Shown here: positions 14,001 to 28,992 of the stretch, piece after piece
How positions within the stretch are numbered: the stretch's first letter is position 1
Layout: each line of letters begins with the position of its first letter
Source: Glandiceps talaboti
Lineage: Eukaryota > Hemichordata > Enteropneusta > Spengelidae
Reading direction: 5' to 3'
Length of the DNA stretch: 64,000 nt
Assembly: GCF_964340395.1 (NCBI RefSeq)
Contig: NC_135551.1
Span: 29,880,455-29,944,454 of the forward strand
Program-made: the position numbers and the translations under genes
The notes under the pieces: generated by a model
What the model saw: the letters and a program-made list of their open reading frames with translations, nothing else
The model's database searches: none
Told to the model about the DNA's origin: nothing

Positions 14001-17000
14001 AAACTACAATTACTAAGCACTTTGTATATAGTGGGCACTATTTGCATTCTATTTTCTCTAGGGCACTCTTCATGTATCACAGACATTTTATTGGGGTTTT
14101 GTTTTAACTATGGAAAGAATATATGTCTGAGAATGTGATGTGTTATAACACACTTATTGCCTTGTCTTATTTGGGCACTAGTCGACATCATAATATCCCT
14201 CATACTGTTATGCAGCAACTATTTCCGTTGAATTTCAGCCTCTGGAAATAGTTGCTGCATAACAGCCCTTGGGGTAATATAGATATCTACTAGTGCCCGA
14301 ATACACCCATGCAATAAGTATACAATAGACAAACTTTGATATTAGCTCTGGTAGAGGACTGCTAATCCTGTACATGTCAAACACTGAGTCAACATTTTGA
14401 CAGCTAAAGGGTACAAGTGTATAATAATACCTAGTGTAGATAAAATCTTTTGATAAATGAACTTACCACAGGATGTATTGATAGAGTCCCTTAACTCAGC
14501 ATATTTCCATTTACTCAAATCATGTCTCTTCAATAGGTTGGTTTGTTTCTGAGCTATAACGTGTTCAGACCTGTTAAAATATACAGTTTTACATTGATGA
14601 GTTACTTGCCTTCTTCCCTAGATACCATGTCAAAAGTGAAAATGAAATGTTGACACTTGAATATTTATCTGTGACCAGATTGCTATCATTTCCCTGTCAT
14701 CATTTTACATTAATTTTAGCACACATACCAATAGGGAACTTGCAATCCAGACTGAGCATACTCAGATGCAAAGGACTATGGGATTATCTGTGGTTATCGT
14801 AATACCTAATCTGGAGCTACTGATAAAATTGACCTTCCACAATGGTCAGGGTAACTATGAATTGATCATTCGTGGTTGCAAACAATGTTACAGCATTGTT
14901 CATAATACCAATTCATTGGTATTTATTATCACATTTCCCATGATGCAACATTCAACATGGCGGATTTGCAAGTTCCCTATTATTAGATTTTGCCAGTTAG
15001 ATGCATACTCTCTTATTATATTACCATGTATTGCCTCATGGTAGGCCTAGAACTATATTAAACTATATTATATTTATCTTAATAATGACCTTGTCAATGC
15101 TAGGTATAGTATATATGCAAATTTCACATTGAGAATATATATATCTATTTTGTGACCCTAGCCAGAAATTTGTTTTGTAATTCTCTACATAATCTATTTT
15201 GTGGCTCATTTGACTTGTAAATTTTGATATTTTGTAGATTTGTAGATAAGCTTAGAGTATTTATAAGCCTATAATTTCTGGCAATAAAAATTATTATTGT
15301 TTTTATTATAAATTATAATATTATATTTAGAGCAAGATCACCAAGTAGGACTAGTTTGATCCCTAAATACACCATCAGACAATTTGATTAAAGTTACTAT
15401 GTTTTATATATTTGATCTAAAGGTTTGTTGAAATCTGGTCACTTCATATTCAACATTAGCTAATAACATGAACCCAACATTGCTTCGATGTGTGTGCTGG
15501 GTTACTATGCAAATGGTGTGAACCCAACATGGATGCAACATGTCTGCTGGGTTACTATGCAAATGGTGTGAACCCAACATGGATGCAACATGTCTGCTGG
15601 GTTGCTATGCAAATGATGTGAACCCAACATGGATGCAACATGTCTGCTGGGTTACTATGCAAATGATGTGAACCCAACATGGATGCAACATGTTTGCTGG
15701 GTTACTATCCAAATGACGTGAACCCAACATGGATGCAACATGTCTGCTGGGTTACTATCCAAATGATGTGAACCCAACATGGATGCAACATGTCTGCTGG
15801 GTTACTATGCAAATGACGTGAACCCAACATGGATGCAACATGTCTGCTGGGTTACTATCCAAATGATGTGAACCCAACATGGATGCAACATGTCTGCTGG
15901 GTTGATATCCAAATGATGTGAACCCAACATGGATGCAGCATGTCTGCTGGGTTGATATCCAAATGATGTGAACCCAACATGGATGCAGCATGTCTGCTAG
16001 GTTGATATCCAAATGATGTGAACCCAACATGGATGCAACACGTCTGCTAGGTTGATATCCAAATGATGTGAACCCAACATGGATGCAGCATGTCTGCTGG
16101 GTTACTATCCAAATGATGTGAACCCAACATGGATGCAGCATATCTGCTGGGTTGATACCCAAATAATGTTATGGACTGCACAATGTATACAAACTGTCAT
16201 AGCTATAAGGACAGAACATATAATTATTACATTAGCCATGAAATGAGTTCTGGAGTGAATGGCAATGGAACAACTGGTCATCTTGAGCTGTGAAATGAAA
16301 TAATTACAGCTGAAATATAAATGGAAAGCAGCATGTGATACTGATACATAGGGTTAAATGGGTATGTAAGTTTATCAATATTTTATCATTGTTTCCATAT
16401 TAGTATATTGTAACTGTTTACAGCGATAGCACTTTTATAGTCTTCATTCCTGTTTAATATGTAAGACTGATATCTACGAGGTATATATTGTAACTGTATA
16501 CAGTGATAGCACTTTTATAGTCTTCATTCCTGTTCAATATGTAAGACTGATATCTATGGGTATATATTGTAACTGTATACAGTGATAGCACTTTTATAGT
16601 CTTCATTCCTGTTTAATATATAAGACTGATATCTACGAGGTATATATTGTAACTGTTTATAGTGATAGCACTTTTATAGTCTTCATTCCCGTTTAATATA
16701 TATAAGACTGATATCTATGGGTATATATTATAACTGTTTATAGTGATAGCACTTTTATAGTCTTCATTCCCGTGTAATATGTAAGACTGATATCTATGGG
16801 TATATATTGTCTCTCTATTGTACTACACCACTGGAGGGCGCTATTTACTTGAAACCAAGTAAAATGTTTGAGAAGTAGAATCCTTGATAAACTTGACACA
16901 CGTTATGTATTAAAGTCCTATGCATATGAGGATTTGCCAAACTGTGACATCTTTTAAACAGTGAAATTTTGCAAGAAAACATAACACTTGCATGCATTCT

Positions 17001-17621
17001 TTATAAAATAAACAATTGCTGATGGTAGAAGATGATACTGCTATGGTTAGTCTGGCTGCTAGACCCCTTGAGCTATTCTGCTTACTGTAAAGCTGACTGA
17101 ACTTCGCCTCTGAGGGCGCTAACCTGTCCAGACACAGGTACTCATCATTCCGTGTGACTTTATCAGCAACCCCCAAAAGCACAGATCCAAGGTCTACTAT
17201 GCTATATGATATGATATGATATGTTGAGCTGGATATTAAACTATGAAATACTAATTTCCGAGATGGCGCTGGGAATTTTATTGATGATTATTTTGGTTAG
17301 TAGTGTTATAAACCTTTGTGGCTGCATCGGTTGCATAGGCTGCATTGGTTGTATAGACTGCATTGGAGACATTGGCATCACTGGAGGAGGACTGCAGACA
17401 AAATAATGGTTAAAGACAGTAAAGATACACTGATATAGTACAATAGTTAATACTCATATCCTGGCCATATTCAGGTACCAGAACATGTCTAGTAACCTGA
17501 GGGCTATTATGTAGCAACTATCCCTTCCCACCTACTCCAAGTCTGAAGGCCAAGAGGAAAAGTTGGTACATAACAGCACAATGGTTAATCTTCTAAACAT
17601 TCCTCCAACTAGTATACTCTT

Positions 17622-17717
<96 letters not shown>

Positions 17718-17731
17718 CCTCACACACACAT

Positions 17732-17779
<48 letters not shown>

Positions 17780-20700
17780 TACAGTACAAGCTGCTCATAG
17801 AGGTAATACATTGTAAGATTTGACATTAGAATTGCATACCTTGTAAGTGAGTCCTGCTTTTCAACCTGTACAACTTCTGATTCGTTCTCTTGAGCTAAAC
17901 GTAAAGCCATTTCATAATCACGACGTTCTTGTTCCAGTTGAGCTTGTCTGAAAACAATGAATAGTATTAAACATAAAGTGAAGAAACTGTAATGTAGTTT
18001 ACACAATACATGAAACTGTAATTTTGTCAAGGCTGGAATGCTAGCCTAATCTAAGAGTTCCCATCAGGTACTTTGCTAGGGTTCCCTGTCAGTGTTTTGT
18101 AAATAAAGCGTAGGTCAAATCTACCTGTTGTGACTTCCAAAGTCATTTTATCAGAATTCCCTACCAGGGTTTTTATTAAAAATGCTATAGTAAGAGTGCT
18201 TAACATCTGGTCTATCTTACAGCCAATCAGAAATACTATAGTAGGAGTGCTTAACATCTGGTCATTTTAACAGCCAATCAGAAATCCCACACATGTAGTA
18301 GGCATGCTTAACATCTGGTCAACCTTACAGCCAATCAGAAATGCTATAACTGTGGGAGTACTTAACATCTGGTCAACCTCACAGCCAATCAGAAATGCTA
18401 TAACTGTGGGAGTACTTAACATCTGGTCAACCTTACAGCCAATCAGAAATGCTATAGTTGGAGTACTTAACATCTGGTTAATCTTACCTCTTTGCTTCTT
18501 CTTCCTCTTGTTTTCTCTTTTCTTCTTGTAATTTACGGTCAGCTTCGATTCTTTTCCTCTCTGCTTCTTGTCTCTTTCTCTCTTCCTCAGCTCGTCGTTT
18601 TGCTTCCTCTTCCTCACGTTTTCTCTTAGCCTCCATTTCCGCTTTTCTGTTGATAGTGAATAATATATCCATAGAAGACACACATACCTCACTTGAATGC
18701 ACTTTCTCCTTCTGTTAACTCACAAGCAAATTACAAGTAATACACCAAGTTGTACATGTGTATGTTTGGCCTTACTAGAATGGGTGCATGTGTTTTCCTT
18801 TGCTTTCAATATTCTAATAGAGAGGAAAACATGAATTCAATGCGGAAACTCTGGTACAGCCATGTCTGTCTGTCTGTCTGTCTGTCTATTTGTCTGTCTG
18901 TCTGTCTATCTATCTGTCAGTTCAGTTAGTCAGTCAGTCTGTCTGTCTGTCTGTCTGGTCAGTCGGTGGTCTATCTGTCGGTCTGTCTGGTCAAACAGTC
19001 AGTCAGTCAGTCAGTCAGTCTGTCGGTGTCTGTGTCTGTCTGTCTGGTCAGTCAGTCAGTCTATCTGTCAGGTCAGTCAGTCAGTCAGTCAGTCAGTCTG
19101 TCTATCTGTCTGGTCAGTCAGTCCATCTGTCTGTCTGTCTGGTCAATTTGTCAGTCTGTCTGTAACAGAAAGGAATATTTGAATGGACACCAACACTGTA
19201 CTGAACACTGAATAAACACCAACTTACAATTTCCTTTCTTCCTCTTCTTTTTTCCTTTTTCGTTCTTCTTCCTCTCTCTTCTTTCTTTCCAACTCCATCT
19301 GTTCCTGTATCTTACGTAGTCTTTCTTGCTCCTCAGCTTCTGCCTTCTTCTTGGCAATTTCTTTCAACTCGTTGTTGATTCTGTTAGACAGGTCAAAGTA
19401 CGCTGCATCAATTTGTTGGCGTGTCATCATTGTGGACTGAAACAGAAAATAAAATAGATGAATGTTACTTTAAGTTTAACTTATTGTTGGGTTATGACAT
19501 GTGCTTGTATAAAGCTAAAACAGCCTGTAGTTAAATGTACAATTATGACAAAAGTTTTGCAAGTTAGGTTGTTGTTTTACTGGACAGATCACAGCACTTT
19601 TACGGCTAATGACAACAAGTTTAAGTTAGGTTGTTGTTTTACTGGACAGATCACAGCACTTTTACGACTAAAGACAACAAGTTTAAGGTTGTTGTTTTAC
19701 TGGACAGATCACAGCACGTTTACGGCTAAAGACAACAAGTTTAAGGTTGTTGTTTTACTGGACAGATCACAGCACGTTTACGGCTAATGACAACAAGTTA
19801 GGTTGTTGTTTTACTGGACAGATCACAGCACGTTTACGGCTAATGACAACATGATTGTTAATGAGAGGAATCTCTTTCCTCAGTCACATCATTACCCATA
19901 AACTTCCCCAACTACCTTACAACAATATGGAAGTACCTACAGAATCCTCCACCACCTCCCCAACCCCATCCCGTCCCCTCCAACCTGAAAGACATTACAG
20001 ATTCTCTCTTCACACAAACCCCTCCAAGATTCGGATCCTCTCCACAACACAACATCTCTCTCCCCCCTCCCCCTCCCCCCTTACTCATATAAAAGAACCT
20101 ACAGACTTTGTAAGAAGTATTTTATTCAAGGTAATAATTTACCTTGATTCGTTTGACCAGTGCATCCATAGCTTTCACCATTTCTCCTACATCTTTACTT
20201 AGTCTATCTTTGGTCTTCTTATCTTCCTTGATACTGTTGACTAGAATCAAACAAATCAAACATTTAATGACATTTAGCGAGACTTTTTTGTCTTCATTTT
20301 TTGTACATATATTATTCTATCTCCAAGACTTGAATGTCGTCATTGACTTGAATGTCGTCATTGACTTGAATGTCGTCATTGACTTGAATGTCAACCCAGC
20401 TATATAATTGGAAACCTGGTAGGACAGAGATTGCAGTGTGAATGTTTTAATTCTATGCACTTAAAGAGGTTACAATTGATTGGAGTTGAAGTTATATCGG
20501 ACAGTTGTGCCTGTATAGGTCTGTGCCAGGGGTAATAATTGTACATTACTTAGTATGATCATGATATCCGTTGGAGAAGGCACTTGATAGATGTATACTA
20601 TTATTATACATTCATCATTTAACAACAAAAACTCCACTTTATCTTACCAATTTTTTTCATTTCATCCAACTGAGTACGTAACGTAGAGACAAGTTGTAGA

Positions 20701-23700
20701 CCCTTGTAGCGTGGTCTGTGTTTCTTTATAGCTACGTACATACGAATACAACTCTGGATCTTTATCAGGGCATTTCTACGGTATAGGATCTTGTTTCTCA
20801 CTGTAACACAAAAACAATAACAAATGTCGTTAATAAGATGGATTATACCATGCATGAGCCAGGTTCAACAAAAAATATGGAATATATACTCTGGTTGTTC
20901 TACGTCACAACAACATGTGCCTACGTCATTTGCTGTGCTGTTTTCAAAGTCAAAACGCTCAGAATTGCCATTACTTTCCCTGAATTTTTAACAAATATTA
21001 CTGGCGATGGTATAAATATATTATTCACCAATATTTTTCTTCATTCAGCCAGAAAATATTCTTGATCTTAGAGTTGTCACTACTCGTCTAGTGACTTGTA
21101 GTGACAAAGGCCTCTATTTTCCTTGACTGAATGAAGAAACACATCTAAAAGTATTCATATCAATGCACACTAAGGGTGAGTGTAACTATGACCACATTTA
21201 AAGGTAATAACCCCATGACTTTGTATTCATGTTTGTCAGTTTGATAGTGATAAGAAGTAGACTTTTTTTGCCACCTTCAAAGCCAGTTTTCATTGTCCGC
21301 CACTGATAACATGATGTTCTGATTACAGGTATTTCTATATAACTCCTGTAATGGTAACAACTAGTATACTTACATTTGATAACCATAAGAGTTCCATACT
21401 GTGCATACTTCCAACGAGTACATAGCAGCCATCTTTTCACCTTCTTTACCAAGAATGCAAGGTGTTCAGGATCAGATTTCATCAGCTGATCAAACTCTGC
21501 AAATTTACCAGGTCTGAAGAACACTTTAGTTAAACCAAACTTGAAATCATAGTCATCTAACCCAAGGGCTTTGAAGAGTGCCTGAAAATAAATTTCACAA
21601 ATATATTAAAACTTTCTACTGAACCAAAATACTTGGATAAATCCTAGCTTTCAACCCGAGTCCTCAGGTCTTCTTCAGGGATGTGAAGTCATGAATTGTT
21701 TTGTTTATACATGCGTTACTTCAGAATATTGTCCCATACAGGTGATAAAGTGTATAGGTCTGCGTCTCTGTTTAGTGATGGTTCTAATATTCTAATATAC
21801 ATAGGTTCTTAATTCCCCTTGACAAATCAGTCCAGTTCCCTATCAAGGATGAAAACATTCTCTGTGTCAATTCTAATGTCAGGACAATCTTTATGGATGT
21901 GTTTGTAAACTTCCAGTGATACACACAGCTTGATACACTTCATCTAAAACTTCAAGTACAAGAAAAATGACCTGGTGTATCACTTGCTTATTTCTGATCA
22001 ATTGCAAAATAGATACTGTATACAGGAAATAATTAGATCTTATAGAGTAAAGTATATGCCATACCTTACAGAAGAGTCTGGGATCCAACCTAACTAACTC
22101 CTTGGGCATGTACTGTTTGTACATTGTATAGAGGTCAGCAAAGACAGCACGGGATGGGTAACCACCCTGCATTAGGTTCAATACAGATACCATACCTGGA
22201 AGTATCAAGTAAAAGATGGTTTTAAATGTCTATCAGGTGTATGGAAGCACCACTACTTTTCATATTACACGATAACTACATACAGTGTATGGAAGAACCA
22301 TTACTTTTCACATGACATGATAACGACATTACAGTCAACTGATACATGATTATCTCACCTGATATACTCATGATACATGTATGATGTACACATGGCATTC
22401 ACATGATACATGTATGATGTACACATGGCATTCACATGATGCATGTATGATGTACACATGGCATTCACACGATACATGTATGATGTACACATGGCATTCT
22501 CATGATACATGTATGATGTACACATGACATTCACATGATACATGTATGATGTACACATGGAATTCACATGATACATGTATGTGCACATAACATTCACATG
22601 ATGCATGTATGATGTACACATGACATTCACATGATACATGTATGATGTACACATGGCATTCTCATGATACATGTATGATGTACACATGACATTCACATGA
22701 GTTTACAACTACTACTAGCCAACAAAGACAATGTCAATGGAAGTAACATACCAGCACACTGTAACTGATTGAGAATTTGTCCTCCTTCAAACAACTGGTC
22801 CACCATTTTTGAGTTGGGTTTGATACAACGGATAAAATTGGATCCAGTACTTTCCAGTTTTTCCATCAGCTCCATTAGTTGTTTCTACACATAAACAAAA
22901 CCAAAATTACTGTGACATATGTGTTGTCTTCTCACCTTGTTTAAAATTAGTGTGCTCTGTTTAAAGTTCAACAAAATGCAGAGTACGAGGAATGAAGAGA
23001 AACATACATGATTTCCATAGTTTGCCACAAGAGGGCAGTATTTATGAACAGTTCATGCACAATGGCCAGTAGTCAAAAATTTAACAACTATGAATGATGC
23101 AACTCATTTTTAACATTGCTAAGTTCTTTACGGAACGTTACATTGTAATTTTAAGATATTCACCTAAGTTAAGATATGATAGTTACATTTTAGAATATCT
23201 GAAATAACTTCTACATGGTTAAAACAAATCTGTCTATCTTGACGACAGCACCACAGAATAAAATATCCTATACATAAACTGTTGACCATAGAACAACAAT
23301 AAAATAAACTCCTATATGATTGGTTTGAGTTTGGTTTGTGAAAGTTATAAGAAGGTACCTTGAACTTGGTCCCTACACTGATGAAAGATAGTTTCTGTAT
23401 TGATGTTGAACTTGATGATCCAGGGAACAGACTTTTGATAAATTTGTGTTTACTTTCTTGCATCAGGCATTCCAGGGATGCATGAAGAGCGTCATTGTTC
23501 TTTTCAATAAACTGACCCTGAAAGAAATGATAGCTATAAATTAGATCGGTTCAACAATGAAGGCTGGTTTTTTATACAAAACAAAACTATTAAGTTCAAG
23601 TACAGAGTCATGAAACTTTGTAGGATAACATGGTGAATACTGGTTCACAATATCAAAGACGATTGATAGTGGACTGTTCTAGATTTGTGTGGGTAAAATA

Positions 23701-26700
23701 AGGGACCGGTCAGTTTCTTCAGCCTGGGGGGGGGGTCCGGTGGATTGGTAGGGGGGGGGGGGGTCACCCTGTTTTTGAAATTGGCAGTAGGGGGGGTCAT
23801 GCTGTTTTCAAAATTGTGGATAGGGGGGGGGGGGTCATTGTGTTTTAAATTGTGATGGAAGAAAAAAATCCTTTCTACAATGACATATAGCCTTGTCTGA
23901 AATGTGGTACATGTCAATATTTGTTCTTGTCCCTGTTTCTTACATGAATTCTTTAATATTACTTATTAGTTCAAACATAACTATACATATACATATACAT
24001 GTATTACCTAGCTACCACACTAGTTACAGAACATGTCATGTAAATGCTTGGCTGTTTCACAATCAATGCTTCACTTATATTGCAGTTTGGGGCAAAAGTG
24101 AACTTGAAGGTTTCGTAATGGCAATTTTCATAGATAGTTTATAAATGAATTTAATCTAAATTGTTCTACTCGTCATGTTATTGACACTACAAATCACCAC
24201 ATCTCATCAGATTCCAGTTTCTATTATACACTAGGTATGACCACCTAAAGTTCTCTAACATACCGGTGACTTTATTATACATATATTAATGCCCCTATAC
24301 TAATGTTACATGTCTATTTTATGTGATATAGGAAACTCATTTAAAACATACAATTAGGTTAGCTTTTCGAAGCTTGGAAATATTACCTCAAAGGTTATGA
24401 ATAACCTAAACATTGCCTTAGTATCTCAAGCAAAAAACTCCATATCTGCCAGGGGGAAAACCCCAAGGACTTCCTCACCCCCAGAGGTCACTCATGCATT
24501 CAACCAACAAGTGGGTAATATAAAGACACTAGTAACCTGTTCTAGATTTGTGTGGGTAATTACTCCTGTCTTGATTTGATTACAATATGGTTGTATAAAC
24601 TCTAAGCTTTGTCAACTCTTTCTAATGCATCACTCTTAATGTCAATATACTGTTATTCATTTGAATTTAAAAGCAAACTAAACAGTGTAAAGTTTATGAT
24701 ACCAGGTCACAACAAGGAATGGTGTAATACTAAGATAACAATGTCTGAATGATAGAATTCCAACAAACTAATTGTAAATACTTACAGTTTGATAGCAGAC
24801 AGCACCAGCAAAATGTCGAATCAGGAACCCTTCATCATCTCTGACATTTCTATGAATTGTAAGTGGTGATTTACGGGGCACCTAGGGAGTAAAGATATTG
24901 AAAATGATGATTTACAGGGTACTTAGGGGGCAAAGATATATCTCAAATTGTAAGTGATGATTAACGGGGAACCTAAGTCACCTAAGTGGTAAAGACATAC
25001 CCTACATTGTAAGTGGTGACTTACAGGTCACCTAGGAGGTGAAGACATCCTCCATTGTGTAAGATTTACGGGTCATATGAATTTGACAATATATATTTAT
25101 CATCCTGAGAGGAATAAGAGCTAAGCTAGATAATTTTACAATGCAAATGTAATAATACTTACAGCAAGTCGAAAGTTATCTTTATGTTTGATGTGTATAT
25201 TACTTGTAAAGTTGTTGGGGCTAGCTCTGGGTAGTTTACTTTCTTCATCTAACAGGTCCATGATACCACCTGGTCTCACCTCAATCATATCTATATGGGG
25301 TTCAAATTACATTTATTTACATAGTTTAGCATAATAGTTCATAATACCACCTGGTTTCAACTCATTGATATCTATATAGCAGTAAACGTTACATTGATTT
25401 ACATATTTTAGTAAAATATTTTACTCTTACACCTGGTTTGAACTATTTACAGGTTGGAATTACAGGTTTTTATTACTTTTTAACTGGACAGCAGAATTTC
25501 ATAAAAGATTTAAAACTTGACTAGACCTTCTTACCTATTGTGTCTTGGTTATCTACATAGCTGACGTGAGCAATACCCAGGCCTTCTTTCTTGTACAGTT
25601 CTTGTTCCTGGGTAAGTCAGAAAATGGACAGTAAAAAAACACAATCTTCAGAGATGGCTTACACTCAGACTATAGGCATAGTACCTCACAGTGGTGGCTT
25701 ATACTTAGACTATAGGCATAGTACATTGTACCTCAGAGTGGTGGCTTACACTGGTGGCATATTGTGACAGTATTCCATGAAGCATGAGTGCAAACTTTGA
25801 ACAACATTTTTCAACCTGTTTTTACACTGTATTCTGTTTTCATTTAGTTATGTTTTATGTCATATTGGCCTGTGGCCTAACATTGACAACAAACTTCACA
25901 ACAAGTTGAAAATTTAAACTATCTTTTACTTACCTCTTTCAAGACTCTCTTGTTGAAAAACTGCTGCAGTTTCTCATTACAGTAATTGATACAGAACTGT
26001 TCAAAGCTATTGAGTTGAAAATATTCAAATCCTGCGATATCGAGTACACCAATATAGGTAGAGGATGTCTTGAACGGAAAGCATCGGTTGACACGTTCCA
26101 CAATATAATCAAACAGTCTGGAGTAGATAGCCTTAGCCAGGGCATCTCTGGCATGCGTGGCTTGGTCTTTACGTAAGGGAACCCTGGAAATAAAGCACAT
26201 TAGTTAGACTGGGTCTACATGTAAAGGAACCCTGGAAATAGAACACATTCGTTAGACTGGGTCTTTATGTAAGGAAACCCTGGAAATACAAAATAGTTAC
26301 TTGGATACCATTTGGCTTTGTTGAACATAAACTTTATATATGATCTTGTCTGTATCAAAGATGTACACCATAACATTTTAACTTACTAATCATATTCTGA
26401 ATTTTTACAACAAATATGGCCACCATTTGGTTGTTGTCATGGTGAAGAAATGAAGTAAGGGTGACCCTGTTCCCCCCCCCCCCCCCTGTTTCTTATTACC
26501 CAACTAAACCAAATTTTCAGCTCCAATATCAAAATAATTTTTTTGCCCCCCCCCTGCCCCCCAATATTTTGTGGAACAGCACCCTCTCTGGCAATAATAA
26601 GCAAGTGTCTGGACTGTCGATGTCATCTACAGTCATGGTGGTGACAATGACACTTGTTCACAAACAGAGCATTTCTTTCATGACAAGTTATTCAAGTGGG

Positions 26701-28950
26701 GGGGGGGAGGACAGACATATACACACACAGGGACATCTGTACTGACATACACAAAGAAACATCTGCATTAACACATACTGACAGACATACACATGTACAT
26801 CTGTATTGACATACAACATACACATATACATAAACACACACATGTACATCTGTATTGACACACAACATACACATATACATACACACACATGTACATCTGT
26901 ATTGACATACAACATACACATATACATACATGTACATCTGTATTGACATACAACATACACATATACATACACACATGTATATCTGTATTGACATACAACA
27001 TACACATACACACATGTACATCTGTATTGACATACAACATACACATATACATACACACACATGTACATCTGTATTGTCATACAACATACACATATACATA
27101 CACACACATGTACATCTGTATTGACATACAACATACACATATACATACACACACATGTACATCTGTATTGACATACAACATACACATATACACATATGTA
27201 CATCTATATTGACATACAACATACACATATACATAGTTACACACATATGTACATCTGTATTGACATACAACATACACACACATGTACATCTGTATTAACA
27301 TACAACATACACATACACATACACACATATGTACATCTGTATTGACACAACATACACACATGTACATCTGTATTGACATACAACATACACACATATGTAC
27401 ATCTGTATTGACATACAACATACACATATACACATATGTACATCTGTATTGACACAACATACACACATACATACACACACATGTACATCTGTATTGACAT
27501 ACAACATACACATACATACATACATACATACATATATACACACACATGTACATCTGTATTAACATACAACATACACATATACACACATGTACATCTGTAT
27601 TGACATACAACATACACACATGTACACCTGTATTGACATACAACATATACATACACACATGTACATCTGTATTAACATACAACATACACACATGTACATC
27701 TGTATTAACATACAACATACACACATGTACATCTATATTGACATACAACATACACACACACATGTACATCTGTATTAACATACTTAATCAATGTTCCTCT
27801 TCCACCACCTTTAGCTGTCTGCATAATTCTTGTTGTCAGACTTTCTCTTAAATCTTCAGCATCAACCATCATCAACTCAGCTGTTAGTTTAAGTGCTTTT
27901 TCAGCTCCAGGAGATACCATACTCCCACCTTTAATAACAAGTAACTTCACTTTTATCAAACAGATCTTTATTTATCCATACCAAAATTTCAATATTTGAC
28001 GATACATTTGTATATCAACGTCATATCATGTGTTGAGATTATAGTTGAAGTACACTTTTAACATTATTTCAAAATGAACAGTTTTCTATATTTTACAATT
28101 CAACCCTTACGTTAAATATCATGGCATAGACTTCACATTGTCAAGTAAACATACTTCTCCTCAGGCTTGGAAACTCTACCATCTGTTCTACAGATCTGTC
28201 ACCTTCTCTTAGCTAGCCTAGTAGATTTTTCAGATAACTGAATTTTTGTAAATTTTTATCCACTGAGAGGATTTGTCGTCTTCTTTCTTTTCAGTCTTTA
28301 TTTTCTTATTATACAAGTGTAACAATAATGTGATAAATCATATCAACTTGATTTTGTAAGACAACGAAACAGAAAATGGTTTTATTCCACTGCCTGAGAA
28401 TATTAAATCCATTATTTTTTTTCTAAAAACCTTAAAACTATTTAAAATTTCACCTGTGAACTAGTGGATAAATAAATGTACCATATTCATCCATGTTTTT
28501 CTGTCTAACATCTGTTTCAATTCAATAATATGCAAATTTATGCAAATTTAGTAAATGCTATGTATTTTGTATGAAATCCAGATGGTTTAAGGTGCGGATG
28601 AACATGGCAATTCAATTTTATTGTGCAAATTGTGTGATAATTACAGTCATTTTTTTACACAAATGATAGCCATGCATTAAATAAAGTAAAAAAATGTTAA
28701 ATTATTGTATTAAAAAAAAACCAGTACAAGCATAAAACACTATTACAATACAGAACACCTGAAATAATAAAAGAAATCTACTAAGTGACCTTGGTATGAG
28801 GTAGAGTCTGTTGAGGTCACAGCTGTAGCAGAAGTAAGGAAAATCATAGCAATATTAGAAACCAGGATTATGTGGATGAAAATAATATTCAATGGTTAAA
28901 ACAGGCCTTCATTGAACACATAGCCCCCAAACCCCTTCCTTTCAATGAAG

Positions 28951-28992
<42 letters not shown>

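Noticed and set aside
15755-16162. 135-codon ORF with MLHPCWVH repeats
   Set aside because: Produced by the 50-bp tandem repeat cycling through frames; intronic.
17532-17823. Cys/Val and His/Thr peptides
   Set aside because: Six-frame translation of a CA microsatellite. The same holds at 30354-30689, 52215-52508, 56068-56464 and 61008-61589.
18267-18692. Read-through ORF from exon 22 into the intron as an alternative MYO6 end
   Set aside because: It is in a different frame from the exon. The true frame meets TAA at the donor.
27077-27781. 234-codon ORF over the exon 10 minisatellite
   Set aside because: Repeat artefact; overlaps the exon 10 donor and reads tandem units in several frames on both strands.
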